This document shows, piece by piece, positions 11,561-23,724 of a DNA stretch of 64,000 bases. Origin of the DNA: Lycium barbarum. Lineage: Eukaryota > Streptophyta > Magnoliopsida > Solanales > Solanaceae. The notes beneath the pieces are model-generated. The model was not told where the DNA came from. It ran no database searches and saw only the letters and a program-made list of their open reading frames with translations. The first letter of the stretch is position 1. Each line of letters begins with the position of its first letter. The translations under genes and the position numbers were made by a program. The stretch is taken from positions 82,262,120-82,326,119 of the forward strand of contig NC_083339.1 in NCBI RefSeq assembly GCF_019175385.1, read 5' to 3'.

Positions 11561-14500
11561 ACAAATGCGGACATAAGAAACAGATTAGAAGGTAGAGTAG
11601 CCTAGGGGAAATTGAAGTATGCAGAGTAGTTAGAAACCCTAAAAGGTCGCGAAGGATGAGGCGGGCTAGACCGGCAAAGAGAAAGAAGGCGCATCACAGC
11701 TCTAGAACTAGGATAAGTTCGAATAGTATTTGGAAATACTTTGTAAGTGAGGTGTTAGTAAATATATATATGTATGTGTAGGACATCCCATATGTGGCTG
11801 CGCCAACTGATATGTGTGTCCTAGCAACCAACTTTGCTACATACTGAAGGCATTAATCGAACAGGGTAATGATGTTCAAGTGACAAAAGTGGTACAAATG
11901 TTACAAGGTAAGTTGATGTTATTTTCACTACAGGTTAGAGCTGAAAAGTCCTAATGCAATAACATCACGGAAAGGAAGAAAGTGAGTATCAAAAAAGTAA
12001 AGAGATTAGAATGTCTTGAGAAAAGGAAGAAAAAAAAGAGAGAACTAAGAAATGAGGGTGATTGAAGCTTCCAATAGAGACGACGGGCAAGGCAAGGGAC
12101 TATTTGGATAAAATTTTAAAGTAGGCACGTGAAAGGAATAGAGTAGGGTAGCACGGATAGAAGATGAATGTGCAGGGTTAGAAGAACAGATGTTGATCAA
12201 TGGGACTGAAGGGAAGTAATCACGAATAGGAAGGGGAAATGAGAAAGAATAAGCAGGTTTGGCAACAATGTTAAGGGATTCCCAGCTCTTGAGAGGCAAT
12301 CGAGGATATAAACGCACGTTGTACTGACACAATCACCTTGAACATGGAAAACCGTCCTTACAGATGATTTAGAAATAGAACGGGTTTACAATTTAGGAAG
12401 GATATTCTATAAACTTCAAGGTAAATGCTATAACAGGATGAGGGGAGGAGAGCATTTAGGAGTAAAGTAACTGAAAAAAATTTCACCACTGAAATAAGAA
12501 GGATACTTTAACGATTTGGCTGTAGGAAACCGATCAATTATTAAGGATGAGAAAGAGGATGATTAGTTGACACAACTGATTAGAAGATCAGTGACATGGA
12601 ACAAGAATTCCTGTAAAGACCGTAGAGATTCGATCATAGAGGAAATAGAACGATATACAGGGAACGTGTATGGCAGACAACCCAGATGGCAGACAACTCA
12701 GCCGTAGCGTCAGAAAGACGGATAAAGACTCGATGAATGAAGAATGGAGAGAGTGTAAACTCTAAGAATTCTGTGATAAGAGCATGAAGTAGCAGGACAC
12801 TAGGAAAACATTGATGCATAGCTGCAACACAAACGCGTAGTTAAGAAGAATTACAAGTAAATGAGCTAAACGAGTGAAAGGACTAGTAGTGGATGGAAGG
12901 GTATGGAATATTGAAAAAATGGTATGGTATAGACATAAATGAAAGGAGAACTCAGGGTAAGAATAATTTTAAAGATGTTATAAATAAAGTCGGGAAGTAA
13001 GACGAGGGATAAAAGAGTAAGGTATAATTGAACCCTTCGTAAAGGACGTAGTGAATCCCGATGTCCCCATTAACTCGTTTGTCTAGGAAATCATTAGCCA
13101 TAAAAGACAAAGTTATGGAAAGACGGTAAAGAAGGCATTGGAATTAGATCTGACCCTTATAAGTATTCCGATTGAATACAAGATTGTAACTAGCAAAAAG
13201 ATAGATAAGTCAAACCATACGATGACGAAACTCCGGCCTTAAGAATATCGTAAAGGGCGGCAGATAATTATCGAAGACAATGGATACTCAAAGGCTTTTG
13301 GTGTATAAAGATCTCCTTAAAAGGGGGGGGGGGGGGGGGGAGAGCACATTAGACTTGAAAGGAATTATAATGTTCTCAAGCTCCAGAAGAAGAAATTTAT
13401 TAGCTCGAGGCCAAAGCTCAAGGCGTATTGGCATATCAAGAAGGTATCAGAAAGAAGCAGAAACAAATTGAAAATAAGCATGCCATGAGGCCGATATAGG
13501 AAGAAAGTATGGAAAGAAACTCAAGAGAACACTTTACGCCGACATGAGCTATGACATTTCTAGACCATTAAATCCCTCGTATCGGGAAACATTGCACCGT
13601 ACCTGAGTATGCAGCGACATGTCCTAAAGTGTAATAAAGAGAGTAAGAAAAGTCTCCAAGCTAAATTCACAAAGGATGATGGAGAGGACAATGAACCCAA
13701 AGGACACTTGGGATGACAACAAAAGGAAATTTTAGCATCAGAATGGATGAAAATTGTAGCAAAAGGAACAACGATTGGTAGTTTGGCAATTTTCAAAGAA
13801 AGGAAGAACGCTGCTCTTATGAATGAAAAGAGACCCATACCACCGGATATTAGAAAACATTTCACGGATCACTGATTATACTGAACATGAGAGCATATAC
13901 TATGAAATTATATGAACCATCAATGTGATGTTATGCCCAACTACAATTGCAAGAAGGCCACACCGAAAATCCAAAAAGAATAACTACTGACGAAGTGATC
14001 GCCAGTACAAGGAAATAAAAGATAAATATACTTACGTTGCAAGAGAGTCGTGATGGAGTAATAATTGTCGTAGTCCTATGCTTCTGGCTTTGTATCACGA
14101 GATTTGAGGGAAGGAAACTAAAGAAAAAGTTATGGCAGAAGCTTAAAGATGTTGTGAGCTATGAAATTAGTTTGAACTCGGGTTATAGATTGTCCCAAGA
14201 GATATGTATCGGAAAAAAAAATGGTGTGGAAGCATTATGTATATACGTATTTTGGATATTGATATAACTGGTCTTGGAAAGGAATTGGGGAGAATAGCTT
14301 AAGGAACATAACCATTATGCTCACTAGCGACAAAGTAATGTTAGATAAACATTTGGAATGTAAGGGTAAGAGAGATTGTGACAAGGATGTAAAGGATTAA
14401 AGAGCCTGACTAATGAACTAAAATGAGTCATTACAGTGTATATCTAAGATCAACGGGTACAAAAAAGATAGCTCGAGATGGCACAAAAGGAGTAAACGCA

Positions 14501-14854
14501 AAGAGGGCGCCGTATTTGAGAAAGGTAGCTACCCACTAACAGGGAAACAAGGAGTGAGAAAAAGGGAGTACTCGCGAAACGACGAGTAGTTATGGCATTA
14601 AAAGGAAAAACTACGGTAATGGAAAAAGAACGAGAGCGGGATATTAGTTAATTTTCGATTATGTACATGAGCACAAAAAAGAGAAAGAAGTCGACTGAGT
14701 GCATTAAAAGAGTTAAAGAAGAACGAGAAGAGACTGACCCAATTTATAGTCTAAGCACATGGTAATCAGACTCTAAGGGGAGGATAACCGTTCTGGGGAA
14801 TCAAAGATGATGTCGTGGGTTTACAAACTACGACATTCGAGGACGAATGTTTTT
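11561..14854 (+). other. Long purine-rich non-coding internal region of D
   Basis: No recognisable protein is encoded in either strand across about 3.3 kb; the plus strand is markedly A/G-rich with many stops. A block at 11645-11690 (GATGAGGCGGGCTAGACCGG) is shared with elements C and E at constant distance from their 5S-like segments. The 3' end has CATTCGAGGACGAATG, a motif also found just before the 3' LTRs of A and B. A run of 18 G residues lies at 13323-13340. Confidence 0.7.
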
Positions 14855-14867
14855 AAGGGGGAAAGGA
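14855..14867 (+). other. Polypurine tract of element D
   Basis: AAGGGGGAAAGGA directly precedes the 3' LTR and would prime plus-strand DNA synthesis. Confidence 0.85.
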
Positions 14868-17422
14868 TGTTACACCCTGAAAAGTTTTGCCCTACCAAGA
14901 CTGTAGACGGTTTAGTATGAGCTTAAAGAAGAGTAAAGTCATACAAGGATTAAGGATGAAGATTATATTATAAGAGTAGTATATGGGAAGTTGAGCAAGT
15001 CTTAAGAAGGACCCTAAAGCCAAATATGGGTATAAGCCCTCCAAAAGGATAATTTAAGGAGATGTTTTCGGATGGTCTGACTTGGAGAGGCCAAAACGCC
15101 GTTATAAGTTTGGAGTTTGGAAACACACTAAAAATTAAAGTTGAAAGTAATTGAAATAGCTTTCCAACCATAGGCAGTGGGCCCTCATACGATATCGGGA
15201 TCAAAAGTTATGGGCATTTTAAGAAAGGCTGTCAGGGTAGGAAATTAACCCTACGTGAACGCGCCAGGAGATGGCATGAACGCGCAGGGCAAGACCCTGC
15301 AACTCAGCGCAAATGCGCCACGTGGTTGCGCGATCGCGCTGAGCAAATTTTAAGTCGGACCAGTCAGAACTTGGACCGTTATATAAAGGGGTTACCCTCT
15401 TATTTCTTCAGCCCAAAACCCTTAAACTCTCTCTAATATTCTGGAAATTTCCCCCAATACCCAACACCAAATTTTAAGCTTAAACCAGGTATAATTCTCG
15501 AATTTCGATCCAAATAGCGTATAGTTACGATTATAAAATTGTATAGCGACGTGTTTCGGCTTAAGTTCAAGGCGGAGGAGTGAAGATATAGCAATATTAT
15601 TAGGAGAAAGGTATGAACCTCTTATTATTAATGCTAATATTAGTTTATTTACGGAGATAGGACTGTTAAATAGTTATAAAATGATTTTTGTTTGTGAAAA
15701 TATGGGACAAACACTATATGGAATGTTTGTGGAGTATTTTGATATAGAAGATATTATGGGTGGTGTTGGTATTGTTGTTGTTGTTGTTGGTTGTTGAATT
15801 ATAATTTTGGGCTAGGCATATAAACAGAGGAAATGATACCGAAATTTCAGCAGATTCTAAAAAGATTTATTTGAAGGCTTAGGATAAGTATATAACAATG
15901 AGCCTAATCATCGTATGAATGGTCTTATATGTAGACTTGCGGGCTCGGACGGATAAACGTAGGTAGTTGAAGGCTGAACAGGTATGTTAAGGCTCGTCCC
16001 TTTATTTCAGAGGCATGATTCCTATGTATGACTCCATATATATTTCCATCCTCTTCTTACCTCCAAAAGTTAGACGTTCATGATTCTTAATAAGATTCTT
16101 ATGCTACCAAAGAAGAGATGTTTTCTATGATGATTATGATGACGATGATGATCTCATGTTTAATGGTTCAAAGCTTATGGTTTCAATGTGAATATGAATA
16201 TGAGAATGTTGAGCTATTTCTTGATTCTTAATTTTAGTCATTGATGATGACTCTTTTTCTAAAGGGTCCAAAGTGTATAAACTGACGCTGTATGAGAACT
16301 ATGATCTTATTATATGTTTTCCCTTGATGTTATTCTTCGTTGATAGTCTCACCTCATAATGCTAGTTCCCTCAAGGTGAGACATGACTGTCTTGATTATT
16401 CCATAACACAATCGGAGGTTAGCGACCTTAAGTCACTCCGATAGAGTTATATCTTTTGATTGGGCTCTTATGCATGCTTATGTAATGAAGATTACGCCGC
16501 GCCTATACGGCTGGACAGCACCACTACGCTGTGCGTACTAGGCGGCTTATGGATGATTACACCATGCCTATACGGCCAGGCAGCACCACTACGGTGGGCA
16601 TAGTGGGCGGCCTATAGATAGTGAGAATAACACTGTGTCCATATGGCACGGGCAGCACCACTAGTGGGTGGAGTGAGATGATTACCCCGGACGTGGGTTA
16701 ATGATGTTATTTGATTCAAACAATTATGTGTGTATGTATGGTATGTTTTAAAGGTAAAAGTGAGCATGCTTGATTCTAGCTCAAGAGGCACTCAGATGCA
16801 CAGGTTACTCCTTTATCTTATGATATGCTCTATATTTTCGTCATGTTATTATTCATGCTCTGTATCCCTTACTATGTTATTATTCATGCCTTACATACTT
16901 AGTACATTATTTGTACTGACGTCCTTTCTTCTGGACGCTGCGTTCATGCCCGCAGGATCAGGTAGCTAGCCGAGTGAGCTAGACCAGCAGGATCTCTCGT
17001 CCGTCTCAGCCAGCAAGCTCCATTTCGACCGGAGGGACCACCCTTTTGGTATGATCTTTTTGATATACGGGTATGACAGGGCCTTGTCCTGTATTTTCTA
17101 CAGTCTATATTCTATAGAGGTATGTAGACAGTGATATGTAGCCGTGATGTTATACAGCCTTGTCGGCGCTTGTTTTGTTGTACAGTATATGTAGCGGCGT
17201 AATCGGCTTGCAGTGCTACTCTCAGTATTTATGTTTATATGTATGCATTGCCAAGAGATCTCGAGACGGTATTTCTTGTGTCAATTGTTCAAGAGATAGT
17301 ATAGCTCAGTTATAGATCATGTATGGCGCCTGGTTAATCAGTGAGAAGTAAATACAAGCATAGGAGTGCTTGGCCAGTAGTGGTCGGACACTCGTCACGG
17401 CTCATCGGTTTGGGTCGTGACT
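14868..17422 (+). repeat. 3' LTR of element D
   Basis: It starts TGTTACACCCTGA and ends GGGTCGTGACT, where A is expected last. It keeps the TATA box (15379), the GC-rich cassette (15245-15345, with a CACGTGG G-box and GCGCGATCGCGC), tandem units (16495-16690) and the R-region stem-loops (16891-16956). Compared with the left copy, the cassette here has additional sequence containing the G-box, so the two LTRs differ by an insertion or deletion as well as point changes. Confidence 0.9.
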
Positions 17423-17977
17423 TATATATTATGATATTGATGGCCACAGTGGTTTGACACGTTATATACGCATATATATAGTACGGCAGTGCTATAGACA
17501 TATCCCGGATAAGGTGGATATTATTAGGATGATGATGATGCCCACAGAGGCTTGACGACGCTATAGGTGCATATACATATTATATGACGATGGCCCTATA
17601 TGCACGTATATACTGTATTCATGCATATCATGGCCCACGGTGTCAATATAGAGCCAAGGTTGAGTTTCTTGTTCCTCTATTACATTGATGTCTTTTTTTA
17701 TGTTGTTATCTACCTTATATAAATGTTTTGTATGGCCTTGTCAGCCTGTTGTTTTTGAGGTACAAATGTTCATGCCGGGCTTATAGGCCCGTATATCTCA
17801 TGTATATCCTGTTGGGGTTGTCCTTTGTCGAGTACTCCTTATTTTGATTTCGATTGTCTCATGACGGCCTTTCCAGCTCACTTATTTCCAATGTTATGGT
17901 AACGAATGTATGTCATATTCGTGCTCAGCATATTAGGTCCAGTTGCCCATCGCGGCCCTCAGATTTGCGTTGTGACA
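17423..17977 (+). mobile_element. LTR K, 3' portion
   Basis: It continues the LTR interrupted by D. A segment GGCCTTGTCAGCCTGTTG resembles U5 of LTR D, and the unit ends TTGTGACA at 17977. The R-region stem-loop pair is not recognisable. The stretch beyond reads in the opposite sense as retroelement protein, so K probably inserted into the remnant that follows. Confidence 0.5.
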
Positions 17978-18402
17978 AAGGCTTCACATTCTTCAATGTC
18001 GTGCCCAGGTGCCCCAGAATTAAACAGACAGATCCTTCTTCGGCTTGGCCCGCTAAGCGAGGATTTCTAAGTGGTCTTAATTGGGCAGATTTTTCCTGTC
18101 CTTGCCAGCTTTTGAAAGATGCGTGCATACGAGTCCTTGAAGATGGTGAAGTATTAACACAAGACATGAGTATCTAGCGTGATTCCTTCACTTTGGATGA
18201 TTGAGTCATGGACCAACAAAGATTGCGGTCCCCACAGGTTGTGGATTATCATGTCATCGATCAGTCTTACGATCCTCCTATTGAGGGCCACGCATTCATC
18301 AGCAGTGTGGCTAGGTTGATTCTTATGGAATGGGCACCTTTTATGTGTATGGATTGGAGCATAAGGTTGTAGCTTCTCATAGTTGTGGCGTGTCCGCCCA
18401 AC
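17978..18402 (-). pseudogene. gag-like zinc-knuckle fragment of an Ogre/Tat-like element (minus strand)
   Basis: On the minus strand an open stretch contains CPFHKNQPSHTADEC followed by VALNRRIVRLIDD. The spacing of Cys and His (C-X2-H, then H-X3-C after a short gap) and the helical follow-on resemble the CCHC/CHHC knuckles of Athila/Tat/Ogre-type Ty3/gypsy gag proteins; this assignment is from memory of the family. Downstream residues read through with few stops to about 17930. The upstream edge is cut at 18402 by LTR G. The rest of gag, protease and polymerase are absent, so this is a relic. Confidence 0.45.
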
Positions 18403-20529
18403 TGTAATGACCCGTTTGGTCATTATAGTGCTTCTGATCGATTCACCCCCATTGACCCTTCCCCGAGTCCTGTTAGTATGATTTTGACCTGCAGGGATGG
18501 GTGGTACGGTTCCCAAGGTGATTAGGCGAGATTTATGATGGCTTTGTAAAATAGAGGCTGAAAGTCAAAAATATTTGACTAATAGTTGACTTTTGGGTAA
18601 ACGGACCTTTTTCTAAAATCTATCGATTCTGGGAGGTTCGGATGGTCAATTATGACTTAGTGAGATTTTCAGTTCAGTTCTCGAGGCACTCGGGAGCATT
18701 TTGAGTTATTTGTTGGAAAGTTGGTCTTTGGCCATTGGGTGTTGACCCTGTCAAATAGATCTCCTTTGAGAATTTTGAGATCACGAGTGTGTCCGTAGTG
18801 TGTTTTTAGGTATGGTTGCATGTCTGGTTTGGATCTGGGAGGCCTCAGGTGATTGTCGAATTTTTGGGATTGAGATTGTGAAAACCAGAAGTTTTTTGGT
18901 GTCTGGTGTCTGCTGTAGCGGCACCCGATGTGCTATAGCGAACCACCCGCATCGGCAACCTGGTCCACTATGGCAAGTGATGTTTGGTTTGTGGTGGGTC
19001 GCCATAGGGGACTGGGATCCGCTGCAGCGGGTGATGGGACCAGAATCCTATTTAATTGCCTAGTTAAATCCTTCATTTCATATTCTGTCATTTATTGTTC
19101 CTAAGTATCTTTGTGGCAATTTGAGGAGGTTCTTGGCTCATTTGTCTTGTGGGTAAGTTCTCTAACCAAGAATTCATTCCTTTACCTTTCCTAAGCTTGA
19201 ATCCATGCTAGAAACTCCATAGAACTTAAGAAGGAAGATGGGTTTTGATGTCTATTTCATTATTTGAGTTTTAGACCTTCAAAATGAGATTTGTTGGTGG
19301 ATTTGACTAATCTAACCAAGGAATTTGATGAATTGGTGACTAATAAGATTGAACCTTCCATTTATGTTGATGAATTGAAGGTTTTCAAGTTAGGGTTTAT
19401 ACCCAAATTGGGGGGTTTTAACTTGATGATGAAATTGACCTATTCTTGGGTTAATGTAGCAATATAGGTATCGTTGTTTCTCGTTTGTAACATAGAATTA
19501 GATAATGGATAGACTATGAGTACTTGGAGGATATCTGAAAAGCCAAGGCGAAGTGTGATTGTTCGTGGCTCCCGATCAGCTACCAGGTAGGTTATGGCTT
19601 ACCTTTTGATTAGACTTCAGTTAACGAAGCATATGTAGAAGTTAGTTATTGATAGAGAAAGCATGTTAAGCCTTCGGGTATGAAGTTGGGATGGATATCA
19701 TTAGGTTGGTATTGTTGATTGACTAATGTGGGCTAGTCGCCATGATTGGGCATGATGCCCTACTGGCTATGTGTGATATTCTTTTGACTGACATACTTGC
19801 CCCTCTGCCTCTTGTTATCCCATTGTTATATGAAAGTGAATTGTTGTTTTTGAGAATTGGAATGTTGAACCGCATATTATAATATAAATCTGAGGACTTC
19901 TAGGATTGATGTGTCAAATTGAGGCTGAGGAATTGTACGGGATGGATTCCATACTTCATGTGTGATCGTTTCCTCTTGTTGTGTATTGGTTTGATGCCAT
20001 ATGTGTGATATTGCACTCATTACTTAGTTGTCATTTGTGATTATGATACGGTTGTCTGTCACTTATCTTGACATTATCATGTATAATGGAAGGGCTTGAC
20101 TTGATATTGATATTGTGATATGTGTCCATATGTGGCACGACAGGGATTGATATGATTATATTGATATTGTCATTTTGCATTGCATTTATCCTCATTTCCT
20201 GATACATTGATATTACCTGTGTTTGGTGCTGATAATGATAAGTGAGAAAAAAAACCATCCGAGGTCTTGTTGGATTATGAATGAGAGACAAGAATCTGTG
20301 ATCCGAGGTTGTTACCGGAGCAGAGGATTATGTGCAGTATGATTAGGAGGGCTTGTCCTCATTATTTATGCATTGATTTACATATGGTGCTTGATGATCT
20401 CCATAGCATCTTCACTGATTTCATGGATTTCTTGCATTTATACATCTCATGCATTCATTTGAACCTATATATTTGGATCGGGTTGCGCGCCGTAACATAT
20501 ATATACATATTGGATTGGGTTGCGTGCCG

Positions 20530-20569
<40 letters not shown>

Positions 20570-21568
20570 GGGTTGCGCGTTGCAATATATATATACATAT
20601 TGGATCGAGTTGCACGCCTCAACATATACATAGATATTTGGATCTGGTTTCACGCCGCAACAAGGTATATGGACCTCGCGAGACCCCATGAGTCATGACT
20701 ATCAAGACATGGAGGTATTCCATCTGTAGCATGTGTGCACCGTATGAGACAGTTAGCCAGTGCATTGCATTGCATCACATCGCATGTGCATTCATATTAC
20801 ATCCATTCACATCTCTAATTCTGGTTGTTGTATTTATTGCATTGCACAGTGTATTTCAACATTGATTCCTTGGTTGATTATTGATTTGAGTTGTCGTGTG
20901 ACTGAATAATACATGTGAATTGATGGACTCGAGGATTAGATACTTTCTCCTAGGCTACAACTTGATATTACGAAGATGGTTCTCATTACCGTGAGATGAC
21001 TTGTATTTTCTTAATAACCATATTAAATTGCTTACTTGCCTATTTGTTGATTTCTTTCGTTTATATATGTGAACTAACTGTTGTCGGCCTATGATGCCTA
21101 TTCAGTACGTGTCGTTTGTACTTATGCTACCTTGCTACACTCCTTTTCGAGGTGTAGAGTTTGAGAAAGGTTCCACATCCTCTCCTTGTGATTGATTTCC
21201 GAGGCCTTTGCTGACGAGTATCTAGGGTGAGCACATGGATGGTTCCGCAGCCCGGATGACCCTTCATTTATTACATGTCTTATTTTTTATTTCAAGACAA
21301 TATTTCACTTATTCAGACTTGTGTATTTCATATTCATATTTGTAGTAATGTAGTGGTGGCTTTTGTGCTGCCTTAGACCAGATTCCTTGGGATTGTATGT
21401 ATTATTTCCGCGCTTATCTACCTATCCTTATTTATATCTATATTTATGACTTATATTTCTATTTTCTTTATTTCTTTATTGTGGTTGAATGAATAATTTG
21501 GGAAAGGGTTCGCCTACCAAGGTGGGAAATGGTAGGTTCCCGTATAACCAGTGATTTGGCTCATGACA
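18403..21568 (+). mobile_element. LTR G (3,166 bp), no matching target duplication
   Basis: It starts TGTAATGACCCGTTTGGTCA, as LTR I does on the minus strand, and ends GGCTCATGACA. Flanking pentamers differ (CCAAC on the left, TCCTT on the right), so it is not a clean solo LTR. A GC-rich cassette with GCTGCAGCGGG-like inverted repeats occupies 18900-19050. Five units of about 37 bp or more, containing GGGTTGCGCGCCGTAAC-like sequence separated by TA repeats, occupy 20465-20665. A weakened R-region stem (AGTAC/GTACT) lies at 21113-21131. Minus-strand retroelement protein sequence lies on both sides. Confidence 0.7.
20465..20665 (+). repeat. Five-unit tandem repeat with TA microsatellite in LTR G
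   Basis: Units of TTGGATCGGGTTGCGCGCC-type sequence alternate with TA-rich linkers; the second linker has grown to about 30 nt of TA at 20534-20563. Open frames reading as repeated Tyr-Ile stretches are by-products of this repeat. It sits upstream of the R region, as the tandem blocks of the other LTRs do. Confidence 0.75.
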
Positions 21569-22030
21569 TCCTTAGTCTTCATTTTCTCATAAATTTCCTC
21601 GCATCGCACATGCTTTGGTGTTACTCGGTAGGGGCACGCATAGGCTTTGAGGCAAATTTCCCACCAATTTGGTGATGGTGGACGAGTGAATCCTTGAGGT
21701 ATCTCATAACTATCGGCTTTGGCCGCAGAGGCAGCAGTGGTGGCCTCTTTGGATGGCTAGCTTTGTTCTTGCTCATAAGGCCCGGATTCATCTTCGGGAT
21801 CCCCAGACTCTTCTATAGGTGTTTCAGATTTGACCAGAAGTGATACGTAGCTTTGTACCATTCCCGTGACTTTGTCTGAGAGGTTCTCGCTATAGTGTTC
21901 CAACTCAGTAGCCTCTTTTGGCCGTGGGCTCCCAGCCAAATCAAAGATTCGGTCGGCCTCTTTGATTTTAGCTTTGACCAAATTGGTTTTTCCTTCTAGC
22001 CTACGGATCTTCCTACAAAGCGACTCTTTA
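21569..22030 (-). pseudogene. Acidic/coiled-coil gag-region fragment of the Ogre/Tat-like element
   Basis: On the minus strand an open frame (21757-21981) encodes a segment with KAKIKEADRIFDLAG and a Glu-rich end, followed past one stop by residues reading TPKHVRCEEIYEKMKT up to the edge of LTR G. It looks like a charged helical region of a retroelement protein. It is co-oriented with the zinc-knuckle relic on the far side of LTR G and with the ORF1-like relic upstream. The central gag domain expected between this part and the knuckle is missing. Confidence 0.4.
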
Positions 22031-23724
22031 TTTTTTTATCCGCTAAATGTGTTGACCACGGGGGTGGTGTCAGTTTGGTTTGAACGTCCATGATATCAAG
22101 TCAACCTTTTAAAGAGGTGTAAACGGTTAATCTTTAGCTGATGGAGGCTTTAGGCTATTTAGTATTGCTTGTGTGTTTCTTTGGGGTGGTAATTGGAATA
22201 TAGGATCAATCAATCATTTAAACGGAATACATGAAGCATATAAATACATAATCACACAATCCATAATTGTAATAAATTATGCTACCCGTGTTCTTAAGAC
22301 CATTTTAAACCAAGCTCTGTCTAATCATTTTGAAACAGTATTGTGCTATTTGCATTAAACCATTGCCCCTATAACTCATGGTTTTCATTAATAATATTTT
22401 CCCCTAATGGGTTACAAAAGATGATAAAGCGTAAAAATAAAATCAGCAGAAATGGCCACCAATGGCAGAGGAAGAAGCTCTCTTGGTCCTAACCTTCTTG
22501 GCCCTTCGAACGGCGGTTTGAATCCGAAGACGAGTCAATGTCAACAAAGCATCCATCAAGAATCCTTTCCCTGTGAATTTCATGGCTGCGGTCTCGTCTA
22601 TTGCTTTCTTCATCGATCATCGAGATCCTCCAAGTATTCATGTGTGAACCCTAACTCATGTGTCAAGCTAGCTATGATGGCTTGATCATTCGATCTTCTC
22701 CAAGTATTTGGCGTGCTTATCATCATCTCACCTTTTAGTCAAGTGGTCCTTGATCTCGGCCATGGAGGACTTGTCTTGAACACAGTGAAAAAGGTTGGGT
22801 CCAGGGGTGAGGGTGCCTTGAAATTGTGCCCTCAACCAATCTTTGTAGTTTTTGTCACACCTAGGGTGAAACCTATCATAAGCAAAAATCTTAGGACCCG
22901 AATTTATGTGACCATTCCACTCTCAGACTATATCCCTAGCATATTGAATCTTATCCTCCTCGTAGTCTATCATATACTCTCCCATGTTCCCAACTTGGGG
23001 TATTACTTAGGTTCTACCAAATTGTCTCAAGACCTTAGCAGGTGGTGAAAAGGGCGGATCCCTCGGATCTCCGTAAGTGGTAAGAATGGGCATTTTCTTC
23101 TTCTAACTATAACCTTGGAATATATCATTTTAGGGAACATCCGTTGATGTTGTCTTCTTTAAGCCTTGATGAAATGAAGGCCCAACCCTGTTTTGTCTGA
23201 TACCCAAAATTTGGATTGAGGGATTTGAGCCTATCCTTTATATTTTAGTCGCTTAGATATTAGGGACCCTCGGATTTGTTCAAATGTTTGATGATCCACC
23301 ACTGTAATAGCAAGTTGCGCCCTTAGCAGTACTTATAGTGGTTTCTACATAGGCTTAAGGCTCGGTATATATCAATAAAGATGATGGGGACCAAGTCAAA
23401 GTATTTGGTTTCTTCATTTGTGGTTATTCCATGAAAGATAGCATGGGTGATAGAAATGACTAGGGTATCTATGGCTTGGTGTCTGCCTTTGGGAAATACA
23501 ATGATTCCCAAAAAGGCATATGCCAAAGACTAAAGGTTGGGTAGCTTCACAATCAGCAAAGGTTCGGAATTCTGTTGAATACTCCATGTATCGTCTTTTG
23601 GTTCAAAATCGGTTGTACAAATCCCTAAAGGCTACGGTCGGATAGATGGTCAAATTGGCATAGGATAAGGAGAGTAGTTTCAGGATTTGGTCAGGGGTAG
23701 GTTTATATGGGATTAAGAGGTTAT
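22031..23724 (-). pseudogene. ORF1-like relic of an Ogre/Tat-like element (minus strand)
   Basis: Minus-strand reading recovers discontinuous protein-like stretches. An open piece at 23323-23526 contains AYAFLGIIVFPKGRHQAID and later LVPIIFIDIYRALSLC, a pattern I associate with the plant DUF7745-type domain found in ORF1 of Ogre-like elements. Further along, another frame reads SGPKIFAYDRFHPRCDKNYK. Several stops and frame changes separate these. There is no intact gene. The left limit at 23724 is where LTR A starts. Identification is from memory and moderate at best; a profile search would settle it. Confidence 0.4.

Larger units (their letters stand above)
7871..17422 (+). mobile_element. 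Element D: complete non-autonomous LTR retrotransposon (9,552 bp)
   Basis: D has two direct LTRs (7871-10368 and 14868-17422), a primer-binding site (10373-10384), a polypurine tract (14855-14867) and the target duplication TATAT (7866-7870 and 17423-17427). Its 4.5-kb internal region carries no gag core, protease, reverse transcriptase or integrase. It holds a leader hairpin, a broken acidic reading frame, a 5S rRNA-derived segment and about 3 kb of purine-rich non-coding DNA. It must have been copied with proteins supplied by another element. The LTRs differ at many positions by eye, so D is clearly older than B or E. The last base of the right LTR is T instead of the expected A. Confidence 0.92.

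Noticed and set aside
20309..20698. 129-residue open frame rich in Tyr and Ile
   Set aside because: It arises from the TA-containing tandem repeat of LTR G; other frames across the same repeat are open too.
22452..23048. Plus-strand open frames (77 and 111 residues) as possible host genes
   Set aside because: No domain, no partner exons, and the opposite strand reads as retroelement protein through the same stretch.
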